A stretch of DNA of 64,000 bases from NCBI GenBank assembly GCA_024663395.1, contig JANFAH010000004.1, positions 3,534,001 through 3,598,000 of the forward strand. The letters run 5' to 3'. Source of the DNA: Pisolithus tinctorius (Eukaryota; Basidiomycota; Agaricomycetes; Boletales; Pisolithaceae). The position numbers and the translations under genes are program-made. Of the stretch, positions 21,928 to 32,219 are shown piece by piece (position 1 is the first letter of the stretch; every line of letters starts with the position of its first letter). Below the pieces are notes generated by a model. It was not told where the DNA came from. It did no database searches and worked only from the letters and a program-made list of their open reading frames with translations.

Positions 21928-23776
21928 TGTCACACACCAAAGGTGTTGTGGACATGGTTACAGCTGACTCTGCCTAACTCGTTGACGAGTTGTGCACAAT
22001 GCCCAAGCATGCAGATGAAGACTAAAGGCCTCATGCGTAGAAAGACTGTTGGACGTGAACAGTCATCCTTTGCACAAGAACGAGTCGTCAGTGCTAAAGA
22101 GAAAAGAGGAAGCGAGTTAAGCGCGCATTAAAGGTTTTTAGCGCCCGTGTACGGCATTCCGGTTTTTGTCGTATCTCCGCCGTTTCCAAAGATATCAACT
22201 CGGTTCACATACTCGCTTAAAGTGCTCAGCCCCACGATTCTTCCTTCCAAATTTGGAGAGGATCCTCGCACCCTACGTGTTTCTACAGCACTCCATCCAT
22301 CAGATGCTCATTTCGCTAAGTCCATCAATCATGGCCACCTCTTCGTCGGTCATCTCGCTTGTCTCATTTGCCAGAGACAGTGGCTACGTATATCTGCCAG
22401 GCGTTCCCACCAGCTTCCGTCCTGAAGCCCCCTGGTTCATCCCGTCATTGTCAGCCCCATCCCATCCCATGCAGCTTGGTCAGCGTGTTCTCCTTGTCAG
22501 TATGACTTCCAGAAGGACGTTCTTTGGTCGCCTCAGGTCTGTCACTCGGTTAGAAAGGTCTTATGTGGTCATTTCAGTCTCCCCGGTTGATGAAGCATAT
22601 GGATCGTTCCTCCCTGCTCCATGCACCGTCTTTATTCCAGTCTCGTCCATCATTCTTCCTGCATTGCGACAGCTGCAGTATAATCTACTGTCCTCCAGCC
22701 TCCCTGATCGCATTCATGACGAGTATGACATGCATCTTGCCTTCCTACTGCAAGATCCAGCAGAAGACATCCCCCCTTCTCCTCCTCCTCCATCAGAGCC
22801 CCATTCATGAAGTTTTTGTTAACTTCGCTGAGAGGATGGAAGGGTGGGAGACGCGATCGCGTATGCTCTCATTGCCCCACAGACCCCCAATGCCCTAGCC
22901 CCCTTTGACGCCTGACTCATGCCCTTCAATTCTGGAATTAATACTTCCCTGTCTGGAAACACCATCCATCTGTCATGCCATCTTTGGATCTAGAGATGTC
23001 TCCGCCGAGATCTGACTTGCATCGCCACCCCCTAATGTGATATCAGTGCGCTTACTCAGTTTCTGACTCCGTTTGACTCATTCTGTGATATTTTGACTAT
23101 CCTTGACTCGTTCATTGCCAATACTTACCAATCCTCCTTGCTTGCTTACTTTTCATTTCTCACTTACTCATCATGATTACTCAGTCCTTACTCATTACTT
23201 ACCAAGTGTTTGTGCCTTGTTTGTCACAAGCTGTGCTCCCCCCTCAGTATATAAACCCCCATGTACTTAGCTACCCAGAATAAAATCAGAATCAATTCAG
23301 AAGCAGTCCAGCAGTCAGTCCAGTGCCTATCTCGTCGTCGACAGTTGAGGCTCCACGAAGGGGTCTACCTGTCATCATTCGTATACTTGGTAGTTGAGGC
23401 TCATTCGGAAGAGTCTATCTGCCTCCATCATTCATCTGAAGCTTCCTCTTAGTCAGCAGTCTTAGTCATCCCTCCACTCCTGCGTAACTCATCATCGACT
23501 TGCGCCAGGAGCACATCTTATTAAAGTCCATCATCCCAAGTCCTTTCAGCTGAACACCTTTGCTCTGTTCAGCATCCCCCATCCAATCATCACTTGCTTG
23601 TCTTCTCCTGCGTAACTCGTCGTCGACTTGCGCTAGGAGCACCTGCCATTGAAACTCCCCCCCATTTAGGTTTTCTGCACTCCAGGTTCCGCGGAGGCAC
23701 ACCACCACTCGCTCTACTTTTGTCTTTTGTGTTGGTTTTGGTTGGTTCCCACTGCCTTTCCACACTTTGACTCACA
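21928..23776 (+). mobile_element. X5: complete element X in Gypsy-2 gag (1849 bp)
   Basis: Flanked by GCGG at 21924-21927 and 23777-23780, a duplication differing from the usual CCGG only in the first base. CpG content is high, so it is one of the younger copies. It is inserted opposite to the gag direction. Confidence 0.9.
22331..22810 (+). CDS. X5 copy of the 159-aa X protein
   Basis: Same ATG context and length as in X4, with a few substitutions (MATSSSVISLVSF at the N-terminus, AEDIPPS near the C-terminus) and no indel. Function unknown. Confidence 0.5.
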   Translation: MATSSSVISLVSFARDSGYVYLPGVPTSFRPEAPWFIPSLSAPSHPMQLGQRVLLVSMTSRRTFFGRLRSVTRLERSYVVISVSPVDEAYGSFLPAPCTVFIPVSSIILPALRQLQYNLLSSSLPDRIHDEYDMHLAFLLQDPAEDIPPSPPPPSEPHS

Positions 23777-26108
23777 GCGGGGAGCGGGTTTGTCAGGGTA
23801 ATGATTATACAGGAGTTTGAAGCGGTCCCTGGCAAGGGCGGCTTCTCAGAAGGCGACAGTCATTTGGAGGTAATTGCCCTGAGTGTATCCCCTTCTTAGG
23901 GCCTCTTTTACAATGGCAGGGTGAATGGCATTTTCCAGAAGGAAACCAGCGGTTTCATCAGTGACTCATCCCTGAACTTTTAGGGACTCAAACTTCGCAT
24001 AGAACTCCTCATACTGAGAGTTCCCTTGGCGCATAGTGCGCATCTGGGCTTTTGCCCACTCCACATCCATCTGAGGGGCGAAGATCCTATCGATATCCTC
24101 TATCATCTCGGCCATATCAGGCCATACTCCAGTGACGATGGTGAGGGAGAACTTGGCCTGAGCAAATCTCCCTGCTACTGGTCCAGTCATGTGGGACCAT
24201 ACTGCAGTGCACTTGTCTTGGGCGGTTGGTAGGGCGGTCCTATTCTGCACGACCCATACCTTCATTTTGACCCACCATTCAGAAAACTTAGCACGATCAC
24301 TGGCATACTGACCTGGGTCAGCCATCACTTCTATCCTCCTCTGGATCACATCTGCAGGGAGGGCATTCCATTGGTTTTGTTGTTCTTCAATGGTTGCAAT
24401 CATTCCTTGAGCGTTTCTTAGCTCATTGTTTAACCAGTAGTTTTTGTCACAGAGGGTGTTGAGGGCGTCATGGAGGTTGGTGAGCTGGTCCTGGATGCCT
24501 TCCATAGTGATCTGGACATCTTAGGGTGTGATGGGGGCGAAGGTTGTAACAGGGTTGCTGTGGTTCAGTGGGGAGTGAGCAGGGGAAGACAGATTCGACA
24601 GAAAAGGGGTAAGAGGGAGGTGGTGGAAGGGAGTAGAGGTTGTGGTCGAAGAGCAGAGTGAGTGAACGATGCTCAGGGATGTAAGGGACGTAGAGATTGG
24701 GGTCGGGTTCTGAGGCTGGGGGACTTGGCAAGTACACCCACGAGCCTTTGTGGAGGAAGCGAGGAATGGTGACGGACGGTGCGAGGGTACAACGATAAGA
24801 AGCTAGTTCAAGTGTGACAAGACCTAAACAACAGGGTTTGTTGTAGGCTCGCACCAAGAACCAACAGAGAAGAGTTGAGAGAAGGAAGAGGAGATGGCTT
24901 AGAAGCAGGGACTTTAGGACTTGAAGACCCAAATGAACTAGCTTAGAGCTAGTTGGGTGATTGAGCAAGGGTATTTATACTAAAGTACATGAGGCAACAG
25001 TGAGGTGTACATGAGGTCCGTGACATCATAACAATGTCATGATGATATCATAGTGGAGTGGAATGTACTAGAAGGAGAAAGCATGGCAAAGGTGAGGCAA
25101 GGCCTGGGCCGGAGCCCAGTGTGAGTCAAAGTGTGGAAAGGCAGTGGGAACCAACCAAAACCAACACAAAAGACAAAAGTAGAGCGAGTGGTGGTGTGCC
25201 TCCGCGGAACCTGGAGGGCAGAAACCTGAATGTGGGGGGGGGACTTCAAGTAGAGGTGCTCCTGGCGCAAGTCGACGACGAGTTATGCAGGAGAGGATGA
25301 ATGAATGCCAATTGAGAAGGGGACGCTGAACAGAGCGAAGGTGTTCAGCCGAAAGGTACTTCAAGTAATGGACTTCAAGTAAATGTGCTCCTTGCACAAG
25401 TCGATGACGAGTTATGCAGGAGTGGGAGGATGACTAAGCAAGACTTGCTGACTAAGTGGGGATGGAGCTTCAGATAATGGTGGTAGATAGACTCTTCCGA
25501 ATGAGCCTCAACTACCAAGGATATGAATGATGACAGATAGACCCCTTCGTGGAGCCTCAACTGTCGACGACGAGATAGGCACTGAGCTGAACTGACTTCT
25601 TCTGAATGACTTCTTGATTGATTCCTGATTCAGATTGATTGTGGGTAGCTAAGTACATGGGGGTTTATATACTGAGGGGGGAGCACAGCTTGTGACAAAC
25701 AAGGCACAAACACTTGGTAAGTAATGAGTAAGGACTGAGTAATCATGATGAGTAAGCGAGAAATGAAGAGTAAGCAAGCAAAGAGGATTGGTAAGTATTG
25801 GCAATGAGCGAGTCAAGGATAGTCAAAATATCACAAAATGAGTCAAATAGAATCAGAAACTGAGTAAGCGCACTGATATCACATTAGGGGGTGGCGATGC
25901 AAGTTAGATCTTGGTGGAGGCATCTCTAGATCCAAAGATGGCATGACAGATGGACGGTGTTTCCAGATAGGGAAGTATTAATTCCAGAATTGAAGGGCAT
26001 GAGTCAGGTGTCAAAGGGGGCTAGGGCGTTGGGGGTCTGTGGGGCAATGAGAGCATACGCGATCGCGTCTCCCACCCTTCCATCCTCTCAGCGAAGTTAA
26101 CAAAAACT

Positions 26109-26588
26109 TCATGAATGGGGCTCTGATGGAGGAGGAGGAGAAGGGGGGACGTCTTCTGCTGGATCTTGCAGTAAGAAGGCAAGATGCATGTCATACTCGT
26201 CATGAATGCGATCAGGGAGGCTGGAGGACAGTAGATTATACTGCAGCTGTCGCAATGCGGGAAGAATGACGGACGAGACTGGAATAAAGATGGTGCAGGG
26301 AGCAGGGAGGAACGATCCATATGCTTCATCAACCGGGGAGACTGAAACGACCACATAAGACCTTTCTAACCGAGTGACAGACCTGAGGCGACCAAAGAAT
26401 GTCCTTCTGGAAGTCATACTGACAAGGAGAACACGCTGACCAAGCTGCATGGGATGAGATGGGGCTGACAATGACGGGATGAACCAGGGGGCTTCAGGAC
26501 GGAAGCTGGTGGGAACGCCTGGCAGATATACGTAGCCACTGTCTCTGGCAAATGAGACAAGCGAGATGATCGACAAAGAGGTGGCCAT
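26109..26588 (-). CDS. X6 copy of the 159-aa X protein
   Basis: Reverse-strand copy, 480 nt, with a protein sequence identical to the X4 copy over the whole frame. Confidence 0.5.
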   Translation of the reverse strand: MATSLSIISLVSFARDSGYVYLPGVPTSFRPEAPWFIPSLSAPSHPMQLGQRVLLVSMTSRRTFFGRLRSVTRLERSYVVVSVSPVDEAYGSFLPAPCTIFIPVSSVILPALRQLQYNLLSSSLPDRIHDEYDMHLAFLLQDPAEDVPPSPPPPSEPHS

Positions 26589-26760
26589 GATTGATGGACT
26601 TAGCGAAATGAGCGTCTGATGGATGGAGTGCTGTAGAAACACGCAGGGTGCGAGGATCCTCTCCAAATTTGGAAGGAAGAATCATGGGGCTGAGCACTTT
26701 AAGCGAGCATGGGAATGGAGTCGATATCTTTGGAAATGGTGGAGATATGACGAAAACCGG

Positions 26761-28635
26761 TGTCACACACCAAAGGTGTTGTGGACATGGTTACAGCTGA
26801 CTCTGCCTAACTCGTTGACGAGTTGCGCACAATGCCCAAGCATGCAGATGAAGACTAAAGGCCTCATGCGTAGAAAGACTGTTGGACGTGAACAGTCATC
26901 CTTCGCACAAGAACGAGTCATCAGTGCTAAAGAGAGAAGAGGAAGTGAGTTAAGCGTGCATTAAAGGTTTTTAGCGCCCGTGTACGGCATTCCGGTTTTC
27001 GTCGTATCTCCACCATTTCCAAAGATATCAACTCGGTTCGCATGCTCGCTTAAAGTGCTCAGCCCCACGATTCTTCCTTCCAAGTTTGGAGAGGATCCTC
27101 GCACCCTGCGCGTTTCTACAGCACTCCATCCATCAGACGCTCATTTCGCTAAGTCCATCAATCATGGCCACCTCTTCATCAATCATCTCGCTTGTCTCAT
27201 TTGCCAGAGACAGTGGCTACGTATATCTGCCAGGCATTCCCACCAGCTTCCGTCCTGAAGCCCCCTGGTTCATCCCGTCATTGTCAGCCCCGTCTCATCC
27301 CATGCAGCTTGGTCAGCGTGTTCTCCTTGTCAGTATGACTTCCAGAAGGACGTTCTTTGGTCACCTCAGGTCTGTCACTCGGTTAGAAAGGTCTTATGTG
27401 GTCGTTTCAGTCTCCCCGGTTGATGAAGCATATGGATCGTTCCTCCCTGCTCCCTGCACCGTCTTTATTCCAGTCTCGTCCATCATTCTTCCCGCATTGC
27501 GACAGCTGCAGTATAATCTACTGTCCTCCAGCCTCCCTGATCGCATTCATGACGAGTATGACATGCATCTTGCCTTCTTACTGCAAGATCCAGCAGAAGA
27601 TGTCCCCCCTTCTCCTCCTCCTCCATCAGAACCCTGTCCATGAAGTTTTTGTTAACTTCGCTGAGAGGATGAAAGGGTGGGAGACGCGATCGCGTATGCT
27701 CTCATTGCCCCACAGACCCCCAATGCCCTAGCCCCCTTTGACGCCTGACTCATGCCCTTCAATTCTGGAATTAATACTTCCCTGTCTGGAAACACCGTCC
27801 ATCTGTCATGCCATCTTTGGATCTAGAGATGTCTCCGCCGAGATCTAACTTGCATCGCCACCCCCTAATGTGATATCAGTGTGCTTACTCAGTTTCTGAT
27901 TCTATTTGACTCATTTTGTGATATTTTGACTATCCTTGACTCGTTCATTGCCAATACTTACCAATCTTCTTTGCTTGCTTACTTTTCGTTTCTCGCTTAC
28001 TCATCATGATTACTCAGTCCTTACTCATTACTTACCAAGTGTTTGTGCCTTGTTTGTCACAAGCAGTGCTTCCCCCACAGTATATAAACCCCCATGTACT
28101 TAGCTACCCAGAATCAATCAAGAATCAATCAGGAAGCAATTCAGAAGTCATCCAGCAGTCAGTCCAGTGCCTATCTCGTCGTCGACAGTTGAGGCTCCAC
28201 GAAGGGGTCTATCTGTCATCATTCATATACTTGGTAGTTGAGGCTCATTCGGAAGAGTCTATCTGCCTCCATCATTTCATCTGAAGCTTTATCCTCACAC
28301 TTAGTCAGCAAGTTTGCTTAGTCACCCATCCACTCCTGCGTAACTCGTCATCGACTTGTGCCAGGAGCATATTTTATCAAAGGTCCATTACCCCCAAGTA
28401 CTTTCAGCTGAACACCTTCACTCTGTTCAGCATCCCCTTCCCAATCATTGTCCATTCGTCTTCTCCTGCGTAACTCGTCGACGACTTGCGCCAGGAGCAC
28501 CTCCACTTGAAGTCTCCCCCCACATCAGGTTTCTCTGCCCTCCAGGTTCCGCGGAGGTAAACCACCACTCGCTTGTATTTGTCTTTGGTGTTGGATTTGT
28601 TTGGTTTATACCAGCTTTCCACACTTTGACTCACA
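26761..28635 (+). mobile_element. X7: complete element X inside X6 (1875 bp)
   Basis: Bounded by CCGG at 26757-26760 and 28636-28639. This is an X element inserted in another X element at an X-internal CCGG, which shows that X tolerates and uses its own sequence as target. Confidence 0.92.
27164..27643 (+). CDS. X7 copy of the 159-aa X protein
   Basis: ATG in ATCATGGCC, 480 nt, open throughout, ending SPPPPSEPCP like the X2 copy. Confidence 0.5.
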   Translation: MATSSSIISLVSFARDSGYVYLPGIPTSFRPEAPWFIPSLSAPSHPMQLGQRVLLVSMTSRRTFFGHLRSVTRLERSYVVVSVSPVDEAYGSFLPAPCTVFIPVSSIILPALRQLQYNLLSSSLPDRIHDEYDMHLAFLLQDPAEDVPPSPPPPSEPCP

Positions 28636-28927
28636 CCGGAATGCCGTACACGGGCACTAAAATCCTTTAATGCGCGCTTAACTCACTTGCTCTTTTCTCT
28701 TTAGCACTGACGACTCGATCTTGTGCGAAGGATGACTGTTCACGTCCAACAGTCTTTCTACGCATGAGGCCTTTAGTCTTCATCTGCATGCTTGGGCATT
28801 GTGCGCAACTCGTCAACGAGTTAGGCAGAGTCAGCTGTAACCATGTCCACAACACCTTTGGTGTGTGACACCGGACTGAGTCCAAGAGATAAGATAAGAT
28901 GAAAAGAAAAGAGTACATATTGTAACA

Positions 28928-30097
28928 TATAACCCTTCTTGAGTTGTCTTTCCATGAAGTTACTGACTTCTCTCTGCTCATCAGAGGAGAGAGGGATCAA
29001 CCTTCCCTTCTTCAGTACAAACAACTCCTTTAGTTCTATAGCATAGTCCCAAGGTTTCCTAAGCAGCATGTGCTCAGATTCCTTTTCAGAAAAGACTGAT
29101 AAATATTCATGGTATGCCTTTGGAACAAGTTCCTCAGGGGTTTTATCTGTTTTTGGTTTGTCTGTCCCTAGATTTCAAATCCAGGTTACATAAGAGTCCA
29201 TGGCTTCTCTTTTGAGTTTCTTGACCCTGTGTACAAACAAGGTTTTAGGGGCCAACTGTTGGCATCTAGCCAGACATCTGCCCATTTTGACCTCACCAGT
29301 TTTCCAATCTATCAGTGGGTTGTGCTGATGTAACCAGGTATGACCTAAGATCATGGTGCTACCTCCTAGATTGGTAATCTCAGCAAGAAGTTCCTCGTGA
29401 TGGTCAAGGTACAAGACTCAAAGGTGAGCCTGGTGTGTAATCCTTCCAGCAGAATTAGGTGAACCATTGACATTAAATACGTCAACTGCCCTTGGCAGTG
29501 CTATCTTTGGAATCCAGTTCCTCTCCACAAAGTCCTTATCTATAAATACTCCAGTAGCACCACTATCTAGTAGTGCATTCACCTTGAACACCGAACTGGC
29601 ACTTGTCCGTAACACCAAAGGGACCTCCACAGAATCTTTCAGGTTCAGCATGCATCAGGTTTCAGACCGTACAGAGGTCTTTGCACTACTACCCTTGAGA
29701 TCTGGGAGATCGAAAGAAACATTTTTTTGTTTTTTATTGCAAGCGGAATTAAGCAGGCATGGTTTTACATCTGGCCCCGAGCCCTTTCGGGACTCCACTT
29801 CAGATAACATAAAAGTAGGAGAAGAGGAAATCAATTCTGAACCATTAAATAACTCCTGTGGTTCTTCGACATCAAGAAAAGAGAAACAATTGAAAGAGAC
29901 TACTGGTACACTATTTTTGGTTTTTATATTTTCAATTTTTATATTTTCTTTTGTATTTTTAAGTCTGTAAGTAGAATGAAATCCATAAAAAGAAGAAGAA
30001 GAAGAAGAAGAAGAAGAAACAGGAACAAGTGTCTGCATATGAGAAGAGTCTGCAGGACCCAATTTCACTACAGCTCTGATTCTTTTAACTGGTTGAT
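28928..30097 (-). pseudogene. Gypsy-3 (part 2): protease and N-terminal reverse transcriptase
   Basis: The stretch 29069-28928 encodes LLRKPWDYAIELKE..VSNFMERQLKKGY, which joins across Gypsy-2 to QPSKFLQTS at 15656. Upstream, 29414-29175 carries MILGHTWLHQHNPLIDW and 29651-29418 carries the protease ALLDSGATGVFIDKDF with an intact DSG. The Ser-rich linker is encoded partly by a (GAA)n tract at about 29990-30017. Stops separate the frames. Confidence 0.85.
29990..30017. repeat. (GAA)n microsatellite in Gypsy-3
   Basis: About nine uninterrupted AGA/GAA triplets. On the element strand they encode a run of serines (TTC/TCT/CTT register) in the gag-protease linker. Confidence 0.8.
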
Positions 30098-31060
30098 ATG
30101 AGCAACAATCTGTTCGAAGCTCATCCCCTCCATTGCTTTCAGGTGGGGATTGGGTCCAGTGTCAGTATTTACAGCCCTGACAGGGCATCCTTGTGGTTGT
30201 GCCTGTTTAGGGCACTTGCTTCAGTAATGACCCTTAAGGCTGCATCCGAAGCACGTGATGTGGGACTTGTCCTTAGGGGGTCCCTTCCCCTTTCCTTGCT
30301 GTGGAGCGGTGCCTATGTCCATGGGGGCACCAGCCCCAGGCTGTGTACTTGTGGCAGAGAAGCCATGAGATTGATTCTGAGGCCATACCCTCAAAGAGGA
30401 GGCCATCATATACTGGTAGTTTTCAAAGTTTCTGGCCACCAACCAGAGCTCCATTATGTACTCCTTGTACGTGTCCTTTCTCTTTCCCAGATGGTGCATG
30501 AGCCGGAGCACCTCCAGGTTTATGGCCTGTTCAAGGCACAGGATAGCCAAGTTGTTGGAAGTGCTTGCCATCAGCTTCCAACTGTCGAACTCTGCCAAGA
30601 AGGCATCCATTCGAGACTGTCCCTGCCTCGCTTTCTGCATCTTTTTCCGGGCCCAATCCCCATTGTTCATGGGCCAGAAGCAAGAGTTGAGATCTGCTAC
30701 CACCTCATTGATGGTAGGCCAGTTTCCATTTGCCAAGTGGAAGTCCAACTTGGCCCTTGCGTAGTTGCTGGCTATCAGACTGGTCATCCAGGTCCAAAAA
30801 GCCATGCAATCCTGACTTGTATAGCAGTGGACTGCCACTTTACAGTAGGCTCTCATTCTGATTGCCCACTCCTTGTATTTTGCCACAGAACCATCAAAAG
30901 TTCTGGGCTCTGCAACACCCCTCTTGGTGGGGTCAAAGTTGGTTGTTTGCACTGCAGCTGGCACTGGCATGTATTGCTGCATTGCTTGTGCCATAGCCAC
31001 TGCCATGGCCTGCACCATTGCATAATCAATGGCAGGGGGTTGTGGCTGTGCAGGGTCCAT
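30098..31060 (-). pseudogene. Gypsy-3 Gag with zinc knuckle
   Basis: Begins at ATG 31060 (MDPAQPQPPAIDYAMVQAM), with an Ala/Met-rich N-terminal helix, a capsid region (EPRTFDGSVAKYKEWAIRMR, FWPMNNGDWARKKMQKARQG) and AGAPMDIGTAPQQGKGKG. The knuckle is CFGCSLKGHY-SKCPK, where a stop replaces the residue before SKC. Its architecture parallels the Gypsy-2 Gag. It reads toward the protease at 29651. Confidence 0.85.
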
Positions 31061-32219
31061 TTCTGCTGGTTAGCAGGACTGGTTTACGGAGGGGGTGGCA
31101 GATGGAACATCTGTTCTGAAGATTGTAGGGCTGATTGAAAATGAACCCGAGGTCGTTCAGGTCAGGGGAGGGCAAAGGTGAAGGACAAATGAGCTCTGGA
31201 GTTACCTCACAGAAGAGCTCAAGAGGGGGCAAGGGAAGTGGGGTGAGTGGGGAGAGTGAGCATGAGAGGCACGGGGTAGAGAGTTCTCTTTTATAGGGGA
31301 GAAACCTAAGAGGGAGATGAAGCTCGACCTCTTCCTTCTTGATGGTGGGAATGGTGGTAACATAAAAGTAAAGTAGGTGTACTACTTGCCGATGATGTTC
31401 AGGACCACTAAACACATAGTCCGTTCGTTGTCACACACCTGATCAATCTCCTAGAGATAGGGAGAGACCAGCCTGGCACACTATGTGAACTATGGTGGGT
31501 GCAAGAACATCGACTACTGGTCTACCTCTGCTGCCATGCGGGAACTATGACTAAGTATGGCTCAACCACTCTGGACCTTGTGGGCCCTCTTGATCAAGCA
31601 TCGCCCTTTGTACACTGAGCTCAACCTTGGGATGGTGTATATACATATCGTAAAACTCCCTAAGACATTTGCCCAACTGGCTCTGTCACTCAGGCACTCT
31701 CAGTCACACTGACAGAGGCAAAAAAAAGAAAAGCTACAGGACAAACTGCCCACTACAACTATCATACTGCTGTTAACCCTTGGTGCTGGGTATGAAGTGG
31801 TAGGGGAGAAGTAGTAATCTAGTTCAAGTGAAGCAACCAAAGATGAATGTCTTCTCAGCTATCACTTCAAACCAGAGAGAATGGGAGTGGAACCTGTTGA
31901 TTGAGGGACAAGCTCAAAACGAACTAGATTAGAGAACCTGGCTATGACAAATGACAGGACTTATATACTGCCTTATTGTTTGTATGTACTGCCACGAGAG
32001 AACATTCTAGAAAGAAGTAAACAAAAGAGAGAACTACACTATTGGACAAATGTGAACATGCATTAGTAACGAGGCATGGCCTTACTAAGTATCATGTAAG
32101 TGTGAAAGAGTAAACAAAAGGACAAGTCCGAGATGACTAAGCATCCCTAAAGTGTAACCCTAACCAGAGGATGGATATATATGGGCAAGTAGGAAACACG
32201 CAAGTGAAAAGTCTACCGG

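Larger units (their letters stand above)
21594..24505 (-). pseudogene. Gypsy-2 Gag, interrupted by X5
   Basis: The N-terminal part starts at ATG 24505 (MEGIQDQLTNLHDALNTL), with capsid-type sequence including WVVQNRTALPTAQDKC and VEWAKAQMRTMRQG. A TGA at KVQG-VTDETAGF and another at VAF-EAALARDRF both replace expected arginines. After X5 (21928-23776) the frame resumes with QPGRGAPMEIGAAH and a CCHC knuckle CFDCQGNHYKRDC, ending at 21594. X5 inserted at GCGG, which is duplicated. A further Pro-rich frame upstream of 24505 (to about 24800) may be 5' leader. Confidence 0.87.
25120..28870 (-). mobile_element. X6: reversed X in Gypsy-2 5' LTR, split by X7
   Basis: Parts are 25120-26760 and 28640-28870, together about 1872 bp. 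The duplication is CCAG (25116-25119) and CCGG (28871-28874), the first differing by one CpG to CpA change. Its sequence is almost identical to X4 and X9, so these three share a recent source. X7 inserted in its CCGG that lies in the conserved ATTCCGGTTTT block. Confidence 0.9.
15657..28927 (-). mobile_element. Gypsy-2: full-length chromovirus nested in Gypsy-3, carrying four X copies
   Basis: LTRs start TGTGACAAGACC (15657 and 24813) and end ACA (17893 and 28927). The 5-bp duplication TATAA is at 15652-15656 and 28928-28932. Without X insertions the LTRs are about 360 bp and the element about 5.8 kb. The minus-strand order is gag, protease, RT, RNase H, integrase, chromodomain. X4 sits in the 3' LTR, X5 in gag, X6 in the 5' LTR and X7 in X6. 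The pol frame is broken mainly by TGA codons at arginine positions. Confidence 0.93.
24813..28927 (-). repeat. Gypsy-2 5' LTR, interrupted by X6 (and X7 within it)
   Basis: LTR sequence occupies 24813-25119 and 28875-28927. It differs from the 3' LTR at only a handful of positions, so the element is comparatively young. A minus-strand TATAAATAC promoter lies at about 24971-24982. X6 sits at the same LTR base position as X4 in the other LTR but in the opposite orientation. Confidence 0.9.

Noticed and set aside
30098..31138. 346-codon plus-strand frame
   Set aside because: It lies exactly antisense to the Gypsy-3 gag, is Cys/His-rich with no domain, and its upstream part continues into leader sequence. 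It is a shadow of gag.
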